Source: Deltaproteobacteria bacterium
GTDB lineage: Bacteria; Desulfobacterota; Desulfobulbia; Desulfobulbales; VMSU01
Direction of reading: 5' to 3'
Length of the DNA: 9,323 nt
NCBI GenBank assembly: GCA_024274995.1
Contig: JAJSAA010000168.1
Coordinates: 1-9,323, forward strand
Positions 1-6,910 of this stretch are shown here, piece after piece. Position 1 is the stretch's first letter. Each line of letters starts with the position of its first letter. Below the pieces are notes generated by a model. That model ran no database searches. It was given only the letters and a program-made list of their open reading frames with translations, and had not been told where the DNA came from. The position numbers and the translations under genes are program-made.

Positions 1-1266
1 ACGCCCTTATTGGACGAACTCGAGAAAGGCCCATGGCCGAGCTTTGTCAGCGACATCAAACGCCAGGCTGAGAAGAAACCAGAGTGTTGGGATATTCTCG
101 GACAGTTGGAGTTGTCCTACGAAGAGAAGATTACCCACTGGAAGCACGGCGGCATAGTTGGTGTTTTTGGCTATGGCGGTGGTATTGTCGGCCGTTACTC
201 AGATATGCCGGAACGTTTTCCCGGTGTAGCGCATTTTCATACGGTTCGGATCAATCAGCCCTTCAGTAAGTTCTATTCTACCGCAAAATTACGGGCTATC
301 TGTGATTTGTGGGAGAAATATGGTTCCGGGATGACAAACATGCACGGTTCCACTGGTGATATGGTTCTGCTTGGTACTACCACTGAGCATCTGGAGCCTC
401 TGTTCTACGAGTTGACCCATGACCTGAAACAGGATCTCGGCGGTTCGGGTTCTAACCTGCGGACTCCTTCCTGTTGTCTCGGTAAGGCTCGTTGTGAGTG
501 GTCCTGCTTTGATACCCAGGCCATCTGTCATCATCTGACCATGCATTATCAGGATGAGGTTCATCGTCCGGCCTTCCCGTATAAGTTTAAATTCAAATTT
601 TCCGGTTGTCCTAATGACTGCGTAGCTTCCATTGCCCGTTCCGATCTGTCGGTAATTGGTACCTGGAAGGATGATATCCAGATTGATCAGGCTGCGGTTC
701 AGGCCTACATCAAGGGTGAGTATAAGCCTAACGCCGGCGCTCATGATGGCCGTGATTGGGGTTCTTTTGATATCGACAAAGAGGTTCTGTCTCTCTGTCC
801 CACCAACTGCATGCGCATGAATGGTGATGAGTTACAGATCCAAACCTCTGAGTGTACTCGTTGTATGCATTGCATCAATGTTATGCCGCGGGCCTTAAGA
901 CCCGGTAAGGAGCAGGGCGCGACTCTGCTGGTAGGTGCCAAAGCTCCTATCCTTGATGGTGCTCAGTTTGCCACTATGATCGTTCCCTTTATCAAGATTG
1001 ATCCTGAGAATGAGTTCCAGGAGGTCATTGACTTTATCGAGAATATCTGGGACTGGTGGATGGAAAATGGTAAGAATCGTGAGCGGACTGGTGAGGCTAT
1101 TCAGCGTATTGGTCTGCCCAGCTTCCTCCAGATTATGAATATTGAGCCTATCCCGCAGCATATTAAAGAGCCGCGTTCTAATCCTTATGTATTCTGGAAA
1201 GAGGAAGAGGTGGAAGGCGGTTGGGATCGTAATGTCGTAGAATTTCGTAAACGTCACGCTCAATAA
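1..1266 (+). CDS. dsrA: Dissimilatory sulfite reductase subunit alpha (DsrA), 5' end cut by window
   Basis: This is the catalytic-complex alpha subunit of cytoplasmic dissimilatory sulfite reductase, which reduces sulfite with siroheme and [4Fe-4S] clusters, passing sulfur to DsrC. The reading frame is open from base 1 (Thr-Pro-Leu-Leu-Asp-Glu-Leu-Glu), so the gene begins just outside the window; family members start about five codons earlier, and the TTG at 10 is not a start. Numbering from that TTG, the siroheme-cluster motifs are C156-x5-C162 and C200-x3-C204. The inserted ferredoxin domain supplies C263, C282, C285 and C288. The hallmark stretches HWKHGGIVGVFGYGGG and RPAFPYKFKFKF are present, and the protein ends KRHAQ. 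The segment between the SFVSDIK motif and the HWKHGG motif is about a dozen residues shorter than I remember for Desulfovibrio vulgaris. A 65-base A+T-rich gap separates it from dsrB. Identity is very secure; the promoter lies outside the window. Confidence 0.98.
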   Translation, partial: TPLLDELEKGPWPSFVSDIKRQAEKKPECWDILGQLELSYEEKITHWKHGGIVGVFGYGGGIVGRYSDMPERFPGVAHFHTVRINQPFSKFYSTAKLRAICDLWEKYGSGMTNMHGSTGDMVLLGTTTEHLEPLFYELTHDLKQDLGGSGSNLRTPSCCLGKARCEWSCFDTQAICHHLTMHYQDEVHRPAFPYKFKFKFSGCPNDCVASIARSDLSVIGTWKDDIQIDQAAVQAYIKGEYKPNAGAHDGRDWGSFDIDKEVLSLCPTNCMRMNGDELQIQTSECTRCMHCINVMPRALRPGKEQGATLLVGAKAPILDGAQFATMIVPFIKIDPENEFQEVIDFIENIWDWWMENGKNRERTGEAIQRIGLPSFLQIMNIEPIPQHIKEPRSNPYVFWKEEEVEGGWDRNVVEFRKRHAQ

Positions 1267-1317
1267 TTTTTGTTGTAAATAAAGATATTGTTTTAATTTT
1301 AGTTTTTTTCTATATAT

Positions 1318-1325
1318 AAAGGAGG
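1318..1325 (+). promoter_or_regulatory. Strong ribosome binding site of dsrB
   Basis: AAAGGAGG lies six bases before the dsrB ATG. It sits at the end of a very A+T-rich 65-base spacer after dsrA and should give dsrB its own efficient initiation, useful for 1:1 subunit production. Confidence 0.85.
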
Positions 1326-1331
1326 TTAGAT

Positions 1332-2462
1332 ATGGGTTACGATCCGGCAAATCCGATGCAAGATAGAATCACTGATATCGGTCCGCCCCATTATGAGCAG
1401 TTTTTCCCGCCCGTTATTAAGGCTAATTATGGTAAATGGAGTTATCACGAGATTTTGGCTCCAGGTGTTCTTGTACATGTCGCTGAGTCCGGCGATGAGT
1501 GTTACACCGTTCGCTGCGCCTCTGCCCGTCTTATCAGTATTGAGCTGATTCGTGAGATGTGTGATGTGGCCGACAAACATTGTGACGGCTTCCTGCGCTT
1601 CACCACCCGTAATAATGTTGAGTTTATGACTGATTCCAAGGCCAAGTGTGATGGTTTGATCGCTGAGCTTAAGGAACGCAGTGCCCGTATGCCTATTGGT
1701 GGTACAGGCGCTTCTATTTCCAATATGGTTCATACCCAGGGCTGGGTTCATTGTCATACCCCTGCTACCGATGCTTCAGGCGTGGTTAAGGCAGTTATGG
1801 ATGAGCTCTTTGAGTACTTTACCTCTATGAAACTTCCGGCTCAGATTCGTGTTGCTCTGGCCTGTTGTCTGAATATGTGTGGTGCTGTTCATGCCTCTGA
1901 CATTGCCGTACTTGGTATTCACCGCAAGCCGCCCATGGTTGATCATGATGCTATTACCGGCCTCTGTGAGTTGCCGCTTGCTATTTCCGCCTGTCCGCTT
2001 GGTGCCGTTAAACCCAAGAAGGTCACCAACAGCAAGGGTGAGGAAGTTAAGTCGGTGCAGGTAAACGCCGAGCGTTGTATGTTCTGCGGTAACTGTTACA
2101 CCATGTGTCCCGCCATGCCTCTTGCTGATCCTGATGGTGACGGTATTGCCATCCTGGTTGGCGGTAAGGTCTCTAACTCCAGGAGTGCTCCTAAGTTTTC
2201 CAAGCTGGTTATTCCTTTTATTCCGAATAATCCGCCCCGTTGGCCTGAAGTTACCTCGGTGATTAAGCATATCGTTGAGGTTTATGCCAAGGATGCTTAT
2301 AAGTATGAGCGGCTTGGTGAATGGGCTGAGAGAATTGGTTGGGAGAAATTCTTTGAAAAATGTGATATTCCCTTCACCATCAAGAGCATTGACGATTATC
2401 GTCTCGCTTATGATACCTGGAGATGTACCACTCAATTCAAGTTCACTAATCATATAAAATAA
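1332..2462 (+). CDS. dsrB: Dissimilatory sulfite reductase subunit beta (DsrB)
   Basis: This is the beta subunit of dissimilatory sulfite reductase and, with DsrA, forms the alpha2beta2 enzyme. It has 376 residues, the usual family length. Cluster ligands are visible as C141 (in HCHTPATDASG) and the C178-C179-x3-C183 motif (ACCLNMCGAVH). The ferredoxin domain carries C221 and the C249-x2-C252-x2-C255-x3-C259 motif. The C-terminal YKYERLGEWAERIGW and WRCTTQFKF motifs are typical of DsrB. The ATG at 1332 is preceded by a strong AAAGGAGG (1318-1325) at six-base spacing, fixing the start. It follows dsrA by 65 bases with no terminator-like hairpin, so the two are almost certainly co-transcribed. 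Glycine codons are mostly GGT, as in the ferredoxin gene and unlike dsrN, consistent with high expression. Confidence 0.99.
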   Translation: MGYDPANPMQDRITDIGPPHYEQFFPPVIKANYGKWSYHEILAPGVLVHVAESGDECYTVRCASARLISIELIREMCDVADKHCDGFLRFTTRNNVEFMTDSKAKCDGLIAELKERSARMPIGGTGASISNMVHTQGWVHCHTPATDASGVVKAVMDELFEYFTSMKLPAQIRVALACCLNMCGAVHASDIAVLGIHRKPPMVDHDAITGLCELPLAISACPLGAVKPKKVTNSKGEEVKSVQVNAERCMFCGNCYTMCPAMPLADPDGDGIAILVGGKVSNSRSAPKFSKLVIPFIPNNPPRWPEVTSVIKHIVEVYAKDAYKYERLGEWAERIGWEKFFEKCDIPFTIKSIDDYRLAYDTWRCTTQFKFTNHIK

Positions 2463-2470
2463 TGTTTTGG

Positions 2471-2514
2471 AACTTGAGGTGATTCTATCTCTGGGGTTGC
2501 CTCAAGTTTTATTT
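2471..2514 (+). terminator. Hairpin between dsrB and dsrD (attenuator or mRNA stabiliser)
   Basis: A perfect nine-base-pair stem (AACTTGAGG at 2471-2479 with CCTCAAGTT at 2500-2508) encloses a 20-base loop. It is followed by a broken T tract (TTTTATTT overlapping the stem end). It begins eight bases after the dsrB stop. The stem is only moderately G+C-rich and the loop is long, so it is probably a leaky terminator or a 3'-end stabiliser that lowers dsrD mRNA relative to dsrAB, rather than a full stop. That role is inferred. Confidence 0.5.
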
Positions 2515-2530
2515 GGTGTAATTAAATAAT

Positions 2531-2535
2531 AGGAG
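2531..2535 (+). promoter_or_regulatory. Ribosome binding site deciding the dsrD start
   Basis: AGGAG is three bases from the ATG at 2539 and nine bases from the ATG at 2545. The second spacing is workable and the first is not, so the shorter DsrD is preferred. Confidence 0.6.
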
Positions 2536-2544
2536 TATATGCAA

Positions 2545-2784
2545 ATGGCTTTAAGTAAGGAAGAGCTCAAAGAGGCAATATTAGCCAAGGCGGCTAAATC
2601 TCCGAAGCCACAGCTTTACATAAAAGACTTTCATGCCTGTGATCCTGATTCCAAACCTCGGCTGATCAAGAATGTCGCCAATGAGTTGGTTAAGGAAGGT
2701 AAGATGGTTTTCTGGTCAAGCGGCAGTACAACAATGTATGCCCTTAAAGACCGGGTCAAGGATGAAGAGCATCGTAGTGCTTGA
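2545..2784 (+). CDS. dsrD: DsrD, allosteric activator of dissimilatory sulfite reductase
   Basis: This is a small cytoplasmic winged-helix protein found beside dsrAB in sulfate reducers; family work has shown that DsrD activates DsrAB allosterically. From the ATG at 2545 the protein has 79 residues, close to the usual length of about 78. The family signature FWSSGSTTMYALK lies near the C-terminus, after the helical region carrying KPRLIKNVANELVKEGK. Two in-frame ATGs are possible. The first, at 2539, lies only three bases after the AGGAG (2531-2535), which is too close. The second, at 2545, has a nine-base spacing and is preferred. The gene is third in the dsrABD unit and is followed by a strong terminator. 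The presence of dsrD points to reductive (sulfate/sulfite-reducing or sulfur-disproportionating) rather than oxidative Dsr metabolism. Confidence 0.96.
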   Translation: MALSKEELKEAILAKAAKSPKPQLYIKDFHACDPDSKPRLIKNVANELVKEGKMVFWSSGSTTMYALKDRVKDEEHRSA

Positions 2785-2811
2785 TTTTTAGTTAGGTATG
2801 TATTTATGATG

Positions 2812-2849
2812 AAAAAGGCAGCGATTTTTAATCGCTGCCTTTTTTTTTT
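2812..2849 (+). terminator. Strong intrinsic terminator after dsrD, probably bidirectional
   Basis: AGGCAGCGAT (2816-2825) pairs perfectly with ATCGCTGCCT (2831-2840), and a further T-A pair leaves a three-base loop. A run of ten T (2840-2849) follows on the + strand. On the - strand the five A at 2812-2816 give a T tract, so the same hairpin can also end the converging TPR operon, whose last stop codon is at 2862. This is the clearest terminator in the window. Confidence 0.93.
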
Positions 2850-2861
2850 GGTTTTGGCTGG

Positions 2862-3452
2862 TTATTTAAGTGCCTCAGCCGCTTTCTTTTCGTAACGGTG
2901 GAAATAGGTGACGTGTTTAAAAGATTTATGAATCGTGGCGATGGTGTTATAGCTGTCAGCCGCCTTTTCCTTATCATTAATCTGCAGATATAGTTCCGCT
3001 AAGGTTTCCAAGCTGTTAACCGTGCCCTGGGGATTACGGGTTTTGTTATAATCATCAACTAACTCTATGTACAACTTAATAGCCTCACCGTATTTTGACC
3101 ATTGGTTGTAGATCTTGGCCCTTTTCTCTTTTATGCAGATGAGGGAAAATGTGTCCTTTGAAGAGGCGCATATTGCCTCAGCATTGGCACAATGCTTAAG
3201 GGCCTGCTCGTATTTTTCATTGCCAAGACAGATATCGACCAACTGCATGGAGGCGTTGGCCACGCCCTTCTCGTCATTATCCTGTTCAAAGCCCAGCAAG
3301 GCGTTATGAAAGGCCGCGGCGGCCTGGGCGGATTCTTTGTCATTTAAAAATACCATTCCCTGCTCATAATCCTGCTGGGCCGGGCTCTTTTCCACCTCCT
3401 CTTTTTTTAGCTCCGGAAAGTCGCTGAGGCTGGATGTATTACTCTGACTCAT
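2862..3452 (-). CDS. TPR-repeat protein, third gene of the TPR-HEAT-TPR operon
   Basis: This is a 196-residue soluble protein built of tetratricopeptide-like helical hairpins, roughly at residues 26-58, 62-95, 104-137 and 143-176. The order QGMVFLNDKESAQAAAAFHNAL followed by LVDICLGNEKYEQALKHC shows the TPR small/large residue pattern. The N-terminal 25 residues are polar and probably disordered. No signal peptide, cysteine ligand set or enzyme motif is visible, so a scaffold or protein-interaction role is the most that can be said. Two further in-frame ATGs lie upstream (3473 and 3470). The ATG at 3452 was chosen because AAGGAG ends six bases before it. It overlaps the end of the preceding gene by 14 bases, which implies translational coupling. 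It converges on dsrD, sharing the terminator at 2812-2849. Confidence 0.88.
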   Translation of the reverse strand: MSQSNTSSLSDFPELKKEEVEKSPAQQDYEQGMVFLNDKESAQAAAAFHNALLGFEQDNDEKGVANASMQLVDICLGNEKYEQALKHCANAEAICASSKDTFSLICIKEKRAKIYNQWSKYGEAIKLYIELVDDYNKTRNPQGTVNSLETLAELYLQINDKEKAADSYNTIATIHKSFKHVTYFHRYEKKAAEALK

Positions 3453-4575
3453 TGTTTTCTCCTTTTTCATCAATTCTTTTCAAGGCCTCTTGGGCTATTT
3501 GTTTAACCGTTGTGGTCTGTGGTCTGCCGTGATGGTAAACGATTATAATGGCCTCGTCATCAAGCAGTTCTTTAATCTGGTTCTTAACCTCATCGGCCTG
3601 AATCAGGCCGAATAATAAGGCCGCGTGCCCTCTGGTTGCCGGATCGGGATGCTTTAACATATTAAACAGGCAATAAAAAGGGGCATCGCGGATTATAGCT
3701 GGCCGGTGGCGGGCTATTTCTGACAACGACCAGAGAACTGAGACTCTGGTGGCTGGTGTCTCTCGAAACATAAGCAGATGGCGGGCAAAGGCCCCAAATA
3801 TATCGGTGCGCTCGGCGATAATAGCCCCAATGGCTTCAACTAATCCCCAATGAGTGGCCGCGGAATCGGAGCAGGCCTCGTAAAGACGATGGAGGAGATC
3901 GCTGATTGCCCCTGGATGCCTGGTTGAGTAGCGTCCACAGACCTGGGCTATGACGTTGATATAACGCATGCGCTGCTCATAATCCGGTTCATAAAGGAGG
4001 CGTTGCATAAAACGAATGGTGCGTTTATCGTCAAAACATAGATCCACCAGTACCAGGACGTTCTCTTCATCAGCCAAATCTTTAACCATGAGCTTGGTGG
4101 CCCGCTGTTTCTTACGATCTGGTTTTCGTAAAGGCTCCATGGCCGGGATACTGAGCGCTGGGGGGGGGGCGGATTTATTGTCCTTGCGGCTGATTTTGGC
4201 GGTTAGATCATTAACGTCACTATTCACCCGCACAAAATACAGTACCCCTCTTACCGCCCGGCCATCAAGATTTCTGGTCTCGACAATTTGATGGGTCGGC
4301 TCATCGTAATTATCCAGGCGATTGGTCAGGTAATCTTCATCGGCATCAAGATCCCAGGCCAGGTCCCAATTATCATCACAGGCCCGCACCAGACATTCTA
4401 CCATGGCGGCACCGACATTGTGACCGGTGGGATCGCTGACATATAAAGCTCCGCATTGACAGCGGCCAAGTTTGAATTCATCCATCTTGCGCTGCCGCGG
4501 TTCAACTGGCGGAGAAATGTTTTCGCCGCAAAATGGGCACCAGGGCCTGACTGGCTGGCTGTTACTCTTACTCAT
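3439..4575 (-). CDS. Zinc-ribbon and HEAT-like repeat protein, probably DVU0298 family
   Basis: This is a 378-residue protein of unknown function. The N-terminus carries a treble-clef/zinc-ribbon-like set of cysteines: C13-x2-C16 (WCPFC) and C39-x-C41 (GRCQCGALY). A conserved-looking segment around residues 50-125 (DPTGHNVGAAMVECLVRACDDNWDLAWDL) follows. A low-complexity linker at 126-160 contains A136-P139, encoded by ten consecutive C. Residues 160-340 are regular alpha-helical pairs of HEAT/ARM type (for example QRMRYINVIAQVCGRYS, HWGLVEAIGAIIAERT and TRGHAALLFGLIQADEV). From memory, this architecture matches the DVU0298 family of sulfate reducers; I could not confirm this. Its ATG overlaps the stop codon of the upstream TPR gene as TAATG, and its own end overlaps the next gene, so the three are one coupled operon. 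A metal-binding adaptor or scaffold role is inferred only from the domains. Confidence 0.88.
   Translation of the reverse strand: MSKSNSQPVRPWCPFCGENISPPVEPRQRKMDEFKLGRCQCGALYVSDPTGHNVGAAMVECLVRACDDNWDLAWDLDADEDYLTNRLDNYDEPTHQIVETRNLDGRAVRGVLYFVRVNSDVNDLTAKISRKDNKSAPPPALSIPAMEPLRKPDRKKQRATKLMVKDLADEENVLVLVDLCFDDKRTIRFMQRLLYEPDYEQRMRYINVIAQVCGRYSTRHPGAISDLLHRLYEACSDSAATHWGLVEAIGAIIAERTDIFGAFARHLLMFRETPATRVSVLWSLSEIARHRPAIIRDAPFYCLFNMLKHPDPATRGHAALLFGLIQADEVKNQIKELLDDEAIIIVYHHGRPQTTTVKQIAQEALKRIDEKGENNESE
3459..3464 (-). promoter_or_regulatory. Ribosome binding site that fixes the start of the third operon gene
   Basis: On the - strand AAGGAG is followed by six bases and then the ATG at 3452-3450. 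The two upstream ATGs (3473, 3470) have no comparable signal. The site lies inside the 3' end of the preceding gene. Confidence 0.7.
4160..4169. repeat. Ten-base homopolymer (poly-G on +, poly-C in the coding strand)
   Basis: Ten consecutive G on the + strand read as ten C in the minus-strand gene, encoding residues A136-P139 of the zinc-ribbon/HEAT protein. A one-base slip would change the frame between the zinc-ribbon half and the HEAT half. A tract this long inside an open frame is a candidate slippage site, or a spot prone to sequencing error. Confidence 0.9.
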
Positions 4576-5198
4576 TATAATTCTTGCTCTAAGGCTTTAA
4601 CGAACTTGGGCTCTGGCTGATAACCCTGGGCAATAGCCTTATCCAGTTCGGCGCGGGCCTCCTTGTAGTCCTTGTTAAAGTACAGGGCGACTGCGAGATT
4701 GTTGTGGGCCATGGCAAAATCAGGGTTAAGCTCAACCCCTTTGCGGGCCGAACCGAGAGCTCCCTGGTAATCGCCCTCAATGATTTGGGCTGAGGCCATA
4801 TTTACCCAGGCCATCCCGAATTCGGGGTCGTGAATCGTAGCCTTCTGGTAGGAATTAACGGCCTCCTGGAAATGACCTCGATGCTGATGAATTAAGCCGA
4901 TATTGACATGGGCCTGAGCCGGTTTTACTAATTGAGCCAGGGCTTTTTTGTTAAGGGCCAATGCCTTATCCAAGAGGCCCATCTCAAAATAAATGGCGCC
5001 GAGATTGACATATGATTCACCGGCCTGGTCATCTAACTCAATAGCCCTTTCTAATTTCTCGGCCGCCTCCTCTAAACGTCCAGCCTGGCGGTAAACCAGG
5101 CCAAGATGATGGTGGGCGCGTACTGAGGCGGGCGAATCTTTACATTCTCTCTCAAGATCGGCAATGGCAACGGCAAGTTCTTCATTTATTTCTTTCAT
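4575..5198 (-). CDS. TPR-repeat protein, first gene of the TPR-HEAT-TPR operon
   Basis: This is a 207-residue soluble protein made almost entirely of five canonical 34-residue tetratricopeptide repeats, at about 24-57, 58-91, 92-125, 126-159 and 160-193. Consensus features recur at the expected spacing, such as HHHLGLVYRQAGRLEEAAEKL, VNLGAIYFEMGLLDKAL and HNNLAVALYFNKDYKEA. A short acidic N-terminal helix and a capping C-terminal helix complete it. No signal peptide or membrane segment is seen, so it is cytoplasmic. TPR solenoids bind protein partners; the partner is unknown. AAGGA seven bases upstream supports the ATG at 5198. Its TAA overlaps the next gene's ATG by one base, so it leads a translationally coupled operon whose promoter should lie in 5199-5446. 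Confidence 0.9.
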   Translation of the reverse strand: MKEINEELAVAIADLERECKDSPASVRAHHHLGLVYRQAGRLEEAAEKLERAIELDDQAGESYVNLGAIYFEMGLLDKALALNKKALAQLVKPAQAHVNIGLIHQHRGHFQEAVNSYQKATIHDPEFGMAWVNMASAQIIEGDYQGALGSARKGVELNPDFAMAHNNLAVALYFNKDYKEARAELDKAIAQGYQPEPKFVKALEQEL

Positions 5199-5274
5199 GG
5201 TCTGTTCCTTTTTTGTTTTTTTATATTGGCTGGCCTGCTGTTGATCCGGGGGTGAAAGAGACTCTGCTTAGCTA

Positions 5275-5298
5275 GTCTAATCGGCCTGACAATTAGAC
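5275..5298. promoter_or_regulatory. Dyad between divergent genes (possible operator)
   Basis: GTCTAAT (5275-5281) and ATTAGAC (5292-5298) form a perfect seven-base inverted repeat separated by ten bases, which places equivalent bases about 17 bp apart. It lies between the divergent TPR operon and dsrN, where an operator would be expected. No regulator is identified and chance is possible. Confidence 0.35.
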
Positions 5299-5321
5299 AA
5301 CTGGTAATCATGCTTTATACC
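5294..5321 (+). promoter_or_regulatory. Weak sigma-70-like promoter candidate toward dsrN
   Basis: TAGACA (5294-5299, five of six matches to the -35 consensus) and TATACC (5316-5321, four of six at -10) are spaced by 16 bases. The -35 overlaps the right arm of the dyad at 5275-5298. The implied leader of about 120 bases is long, so this is tentative. No second convincing candidate was found nearer the ATG. Confidence 0.25.
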
Positions 5322-5446
5322 TTTTTCAAGGGCCGGGTAGATAAACTTGTCCATTTTGCCTTTTTCTTTTTGTGGATGTCGGAGTATATTAAAAAGCCGC
5401 CATTTTTTGAAGCAACAGGGAATTATCTCTTTCAAGGTTTGAGAAT

Positions 5447-6859
5447 ATGATGAATCTTACAGCAAGTAATCCTAAGGGAATTATGGTGGCCGGTTTAAGC
5501 GGCGGCTCGGGGAAGAGTGTGGCGGCGGTGGGGATTACCGCAGCCCTGGCCGGGCAGGGGATGCGCATAGCTCCCTTTAAAAAAGGGCCGGATTATATTG
5601 ATGCCGGCTGGCTGCAACTCGCTGCCGGCCGGCCATGTCATAATCTCGATCCTTATTTGATGTCAGCCGCGCTGATCAGGCAGTCCTGTGTTGAACATGC
5701 CGCGGGAACTCAACTCGCTGTAGTCGAGGGGAATCGGGGCCTTTTTGATGGAGTGGATTTGAACGGCAGTTATAGTAGCGCTGAATTGGCCGCCATTCTG
5801 CACCTGCCGATAATTCTAACCGTTGATTGCACCAAGATGACCAGAACCGTGGCCGCCCTGGTGCTTGGCTGTCAGCAGTTAGGCAGTGATATAACTATTC
5901 GGGGACTGGTGCTGAACCGTATAGGCTCCCCGCGTCATGAACGGATTATTAGGCAGGCGGTGGAACACTATACCGATGTTCAGGTGGTGGGGGCGATTCC
6001 TCGTTTGTCAAGGGATGTCTTTCCGCAGCGCCATATCGGGATTACGCCCTGCCCGGAATACGCGGGAGCTGAGGAGGCGGTAAAAAAATTGGCCGCGATG
6101 ATTCGGAAGCATGTAGATCTCGAGGCAGTGCTTGCTCTTGCTGAGCCTATGGCTGACGGCAGAGAGGATACTGATACTGCCGCTGCTCCACAGCGCCTTA
6201 ACCTGGGGCGGGATGTTCGGATTGGGGTAATAAGAGATGCCGCCTTTCAATTTTATTACCCGGAAAATCTCCAGGCTCTGGAGCAATGCGGGGCGGAGTT
6301 AGTTGAAATTAACGCCTTGCGGGCTGCCGCTCTTCCAGAAATAGACGGTCTTTATATTGGCGGCGGTTTTCCGGATACCAGCGTGGCTCAATTAGCTGCC
6401 AACTCTGCCTTTCGGCATGATCTGCGTCAGCGGGTGGAGGACGGAATGCCGGTCTATGCCGAGTGTGGAGGGCTGATTTATCTCTCTGAAAGCCTGGAGG
6501 TTGGTGGTCAATCCTATGATCTTGTCGGCGTCTACCCGGTACGTTTACGGATGGAGAAAAAACCGCAGGCTCATGGCTATACTGTTTTAGAGGCTCTGGC
6601 GAATAATATAGTTTACCCCCCCGGTTCAGTGATTAAGGGCCATGAATTCAGATATAGCAGGGTGTTAAGCAGCGCAGTGAAAAAAGAAAATATGGCCTTT
6701 GCGGTTCAACGGGGGGTGGGCTTTGCCCATGGCCGTGATGGTTTGGTTTATAAGAATTGCCTGGCCCTCTACACCCATGTTCACGCCCTGGGAACACCGG
6801 AATGGGCGGCGGGTTTTGTGGGGCTGGTCAGGAAAAAGCGGCTTCATCAGGAGCGCTGA
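5447..6859 (+). CDS. dsrN: CbiA-family a,c-diamide synthase, probable siroheme amidase DsrN
   Basis: This is an ATP- and glutamine-dependent amidotransferase of the cobyrinate a,c-diamide synthase family, 470 residues and full length. The N-terminal dethiobiotin-synthetase-like ATPase has the P-loop GLSGGSGKS at 16-24 and the substrate-region motif KKGPDYID at 45-52. The family's EG-x-GL-x-DG loop reads EGNRGLFDG at 94-102, whereas cobyrinate enzymes usually have VMGL there. The C-terminal class I glutaminase domain has the IGGGFPD motif (304-310), nucleophile C340 (YAECGG), H399 (KGHEFRY) and the YTHVHALG end motif (442-449). Near dsrAB such genes are called dsrN and are thought to amidate siroheme to siroamide for DsrAB. 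The location supports that over cobalamin synthesis, since no other cobalamin gene is present, but the substrate cannot be proven from sequence. An AAGG (5434-5437) precedes the ATG at 5447; the ATG at 5450 is an alternative. Confidence 0.9.
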   Translation: MMNLTASNPKGIMVAGLSGGSGKSVAAVGITAALAGQGMRIAPFKKGPDYIDAGWLQLAAGRPCHNLDPYLMSAALIRQSCVEHAAGTQLAVVEGNRGLFDGVDLNGSYSSAELAAILHLPIILTVDCTKMTRTVAALVLGCQQLGSDITIRGLVLNRIGSPRHERIIRQAVEHYTDVQVVGAIPRLSRDVFPQRHIGITPCPEYAGAEEAVKKLAAMIRKHVDLEAVLALAEPMADGREDTDTAAAPQRLNLGRDVRIGVIRDAAFQFYYPENLQALEQCGAELVEINALRAAALPEIDGLYIGGGFPDTSVAQLAANSAFRHDLRQRVEDGMPVYAECGGLIYLSESLEVGGQSYDLVGVYPVRLRMEKKPQAHGYTVLEALANNIVYPPGSVIKGHEFRYSRVLSSAVKKENMAFAVQRGVGFAHGRDGLVYKNCLALYTHVHALGTPEWAAGFVGLVRKKRLHQER

Positions 6860-6910
6860 ACTACGGACTGCGGGCTGGTAACTCCTGTAGAAAGGCAATA
6901 AATCAGGCAT

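Noticed and set aside
10..1266. TTG at base 10 as the start of dsrA
   Set aside because: The frame is open to base 1 and encodes Thr-Pro-Leu, the residues that precede this point in DsrA proteins, so the gene is cut by the window edge.
1776..2453. Long open frame antisense to dsrB (225 codons)
   Set aside because: It lies entirely within a certain gene, has no ribosome binding site or family features, and is a product of dsrB codon bias.
5199..5446. Cobalamin riboswitch before the CbiA-like gene
   Set aside because: No B12-box-like GCCACTG or multi-stem riboswitch structure was seen in the spacer, and the gene is better explained as dsrN.
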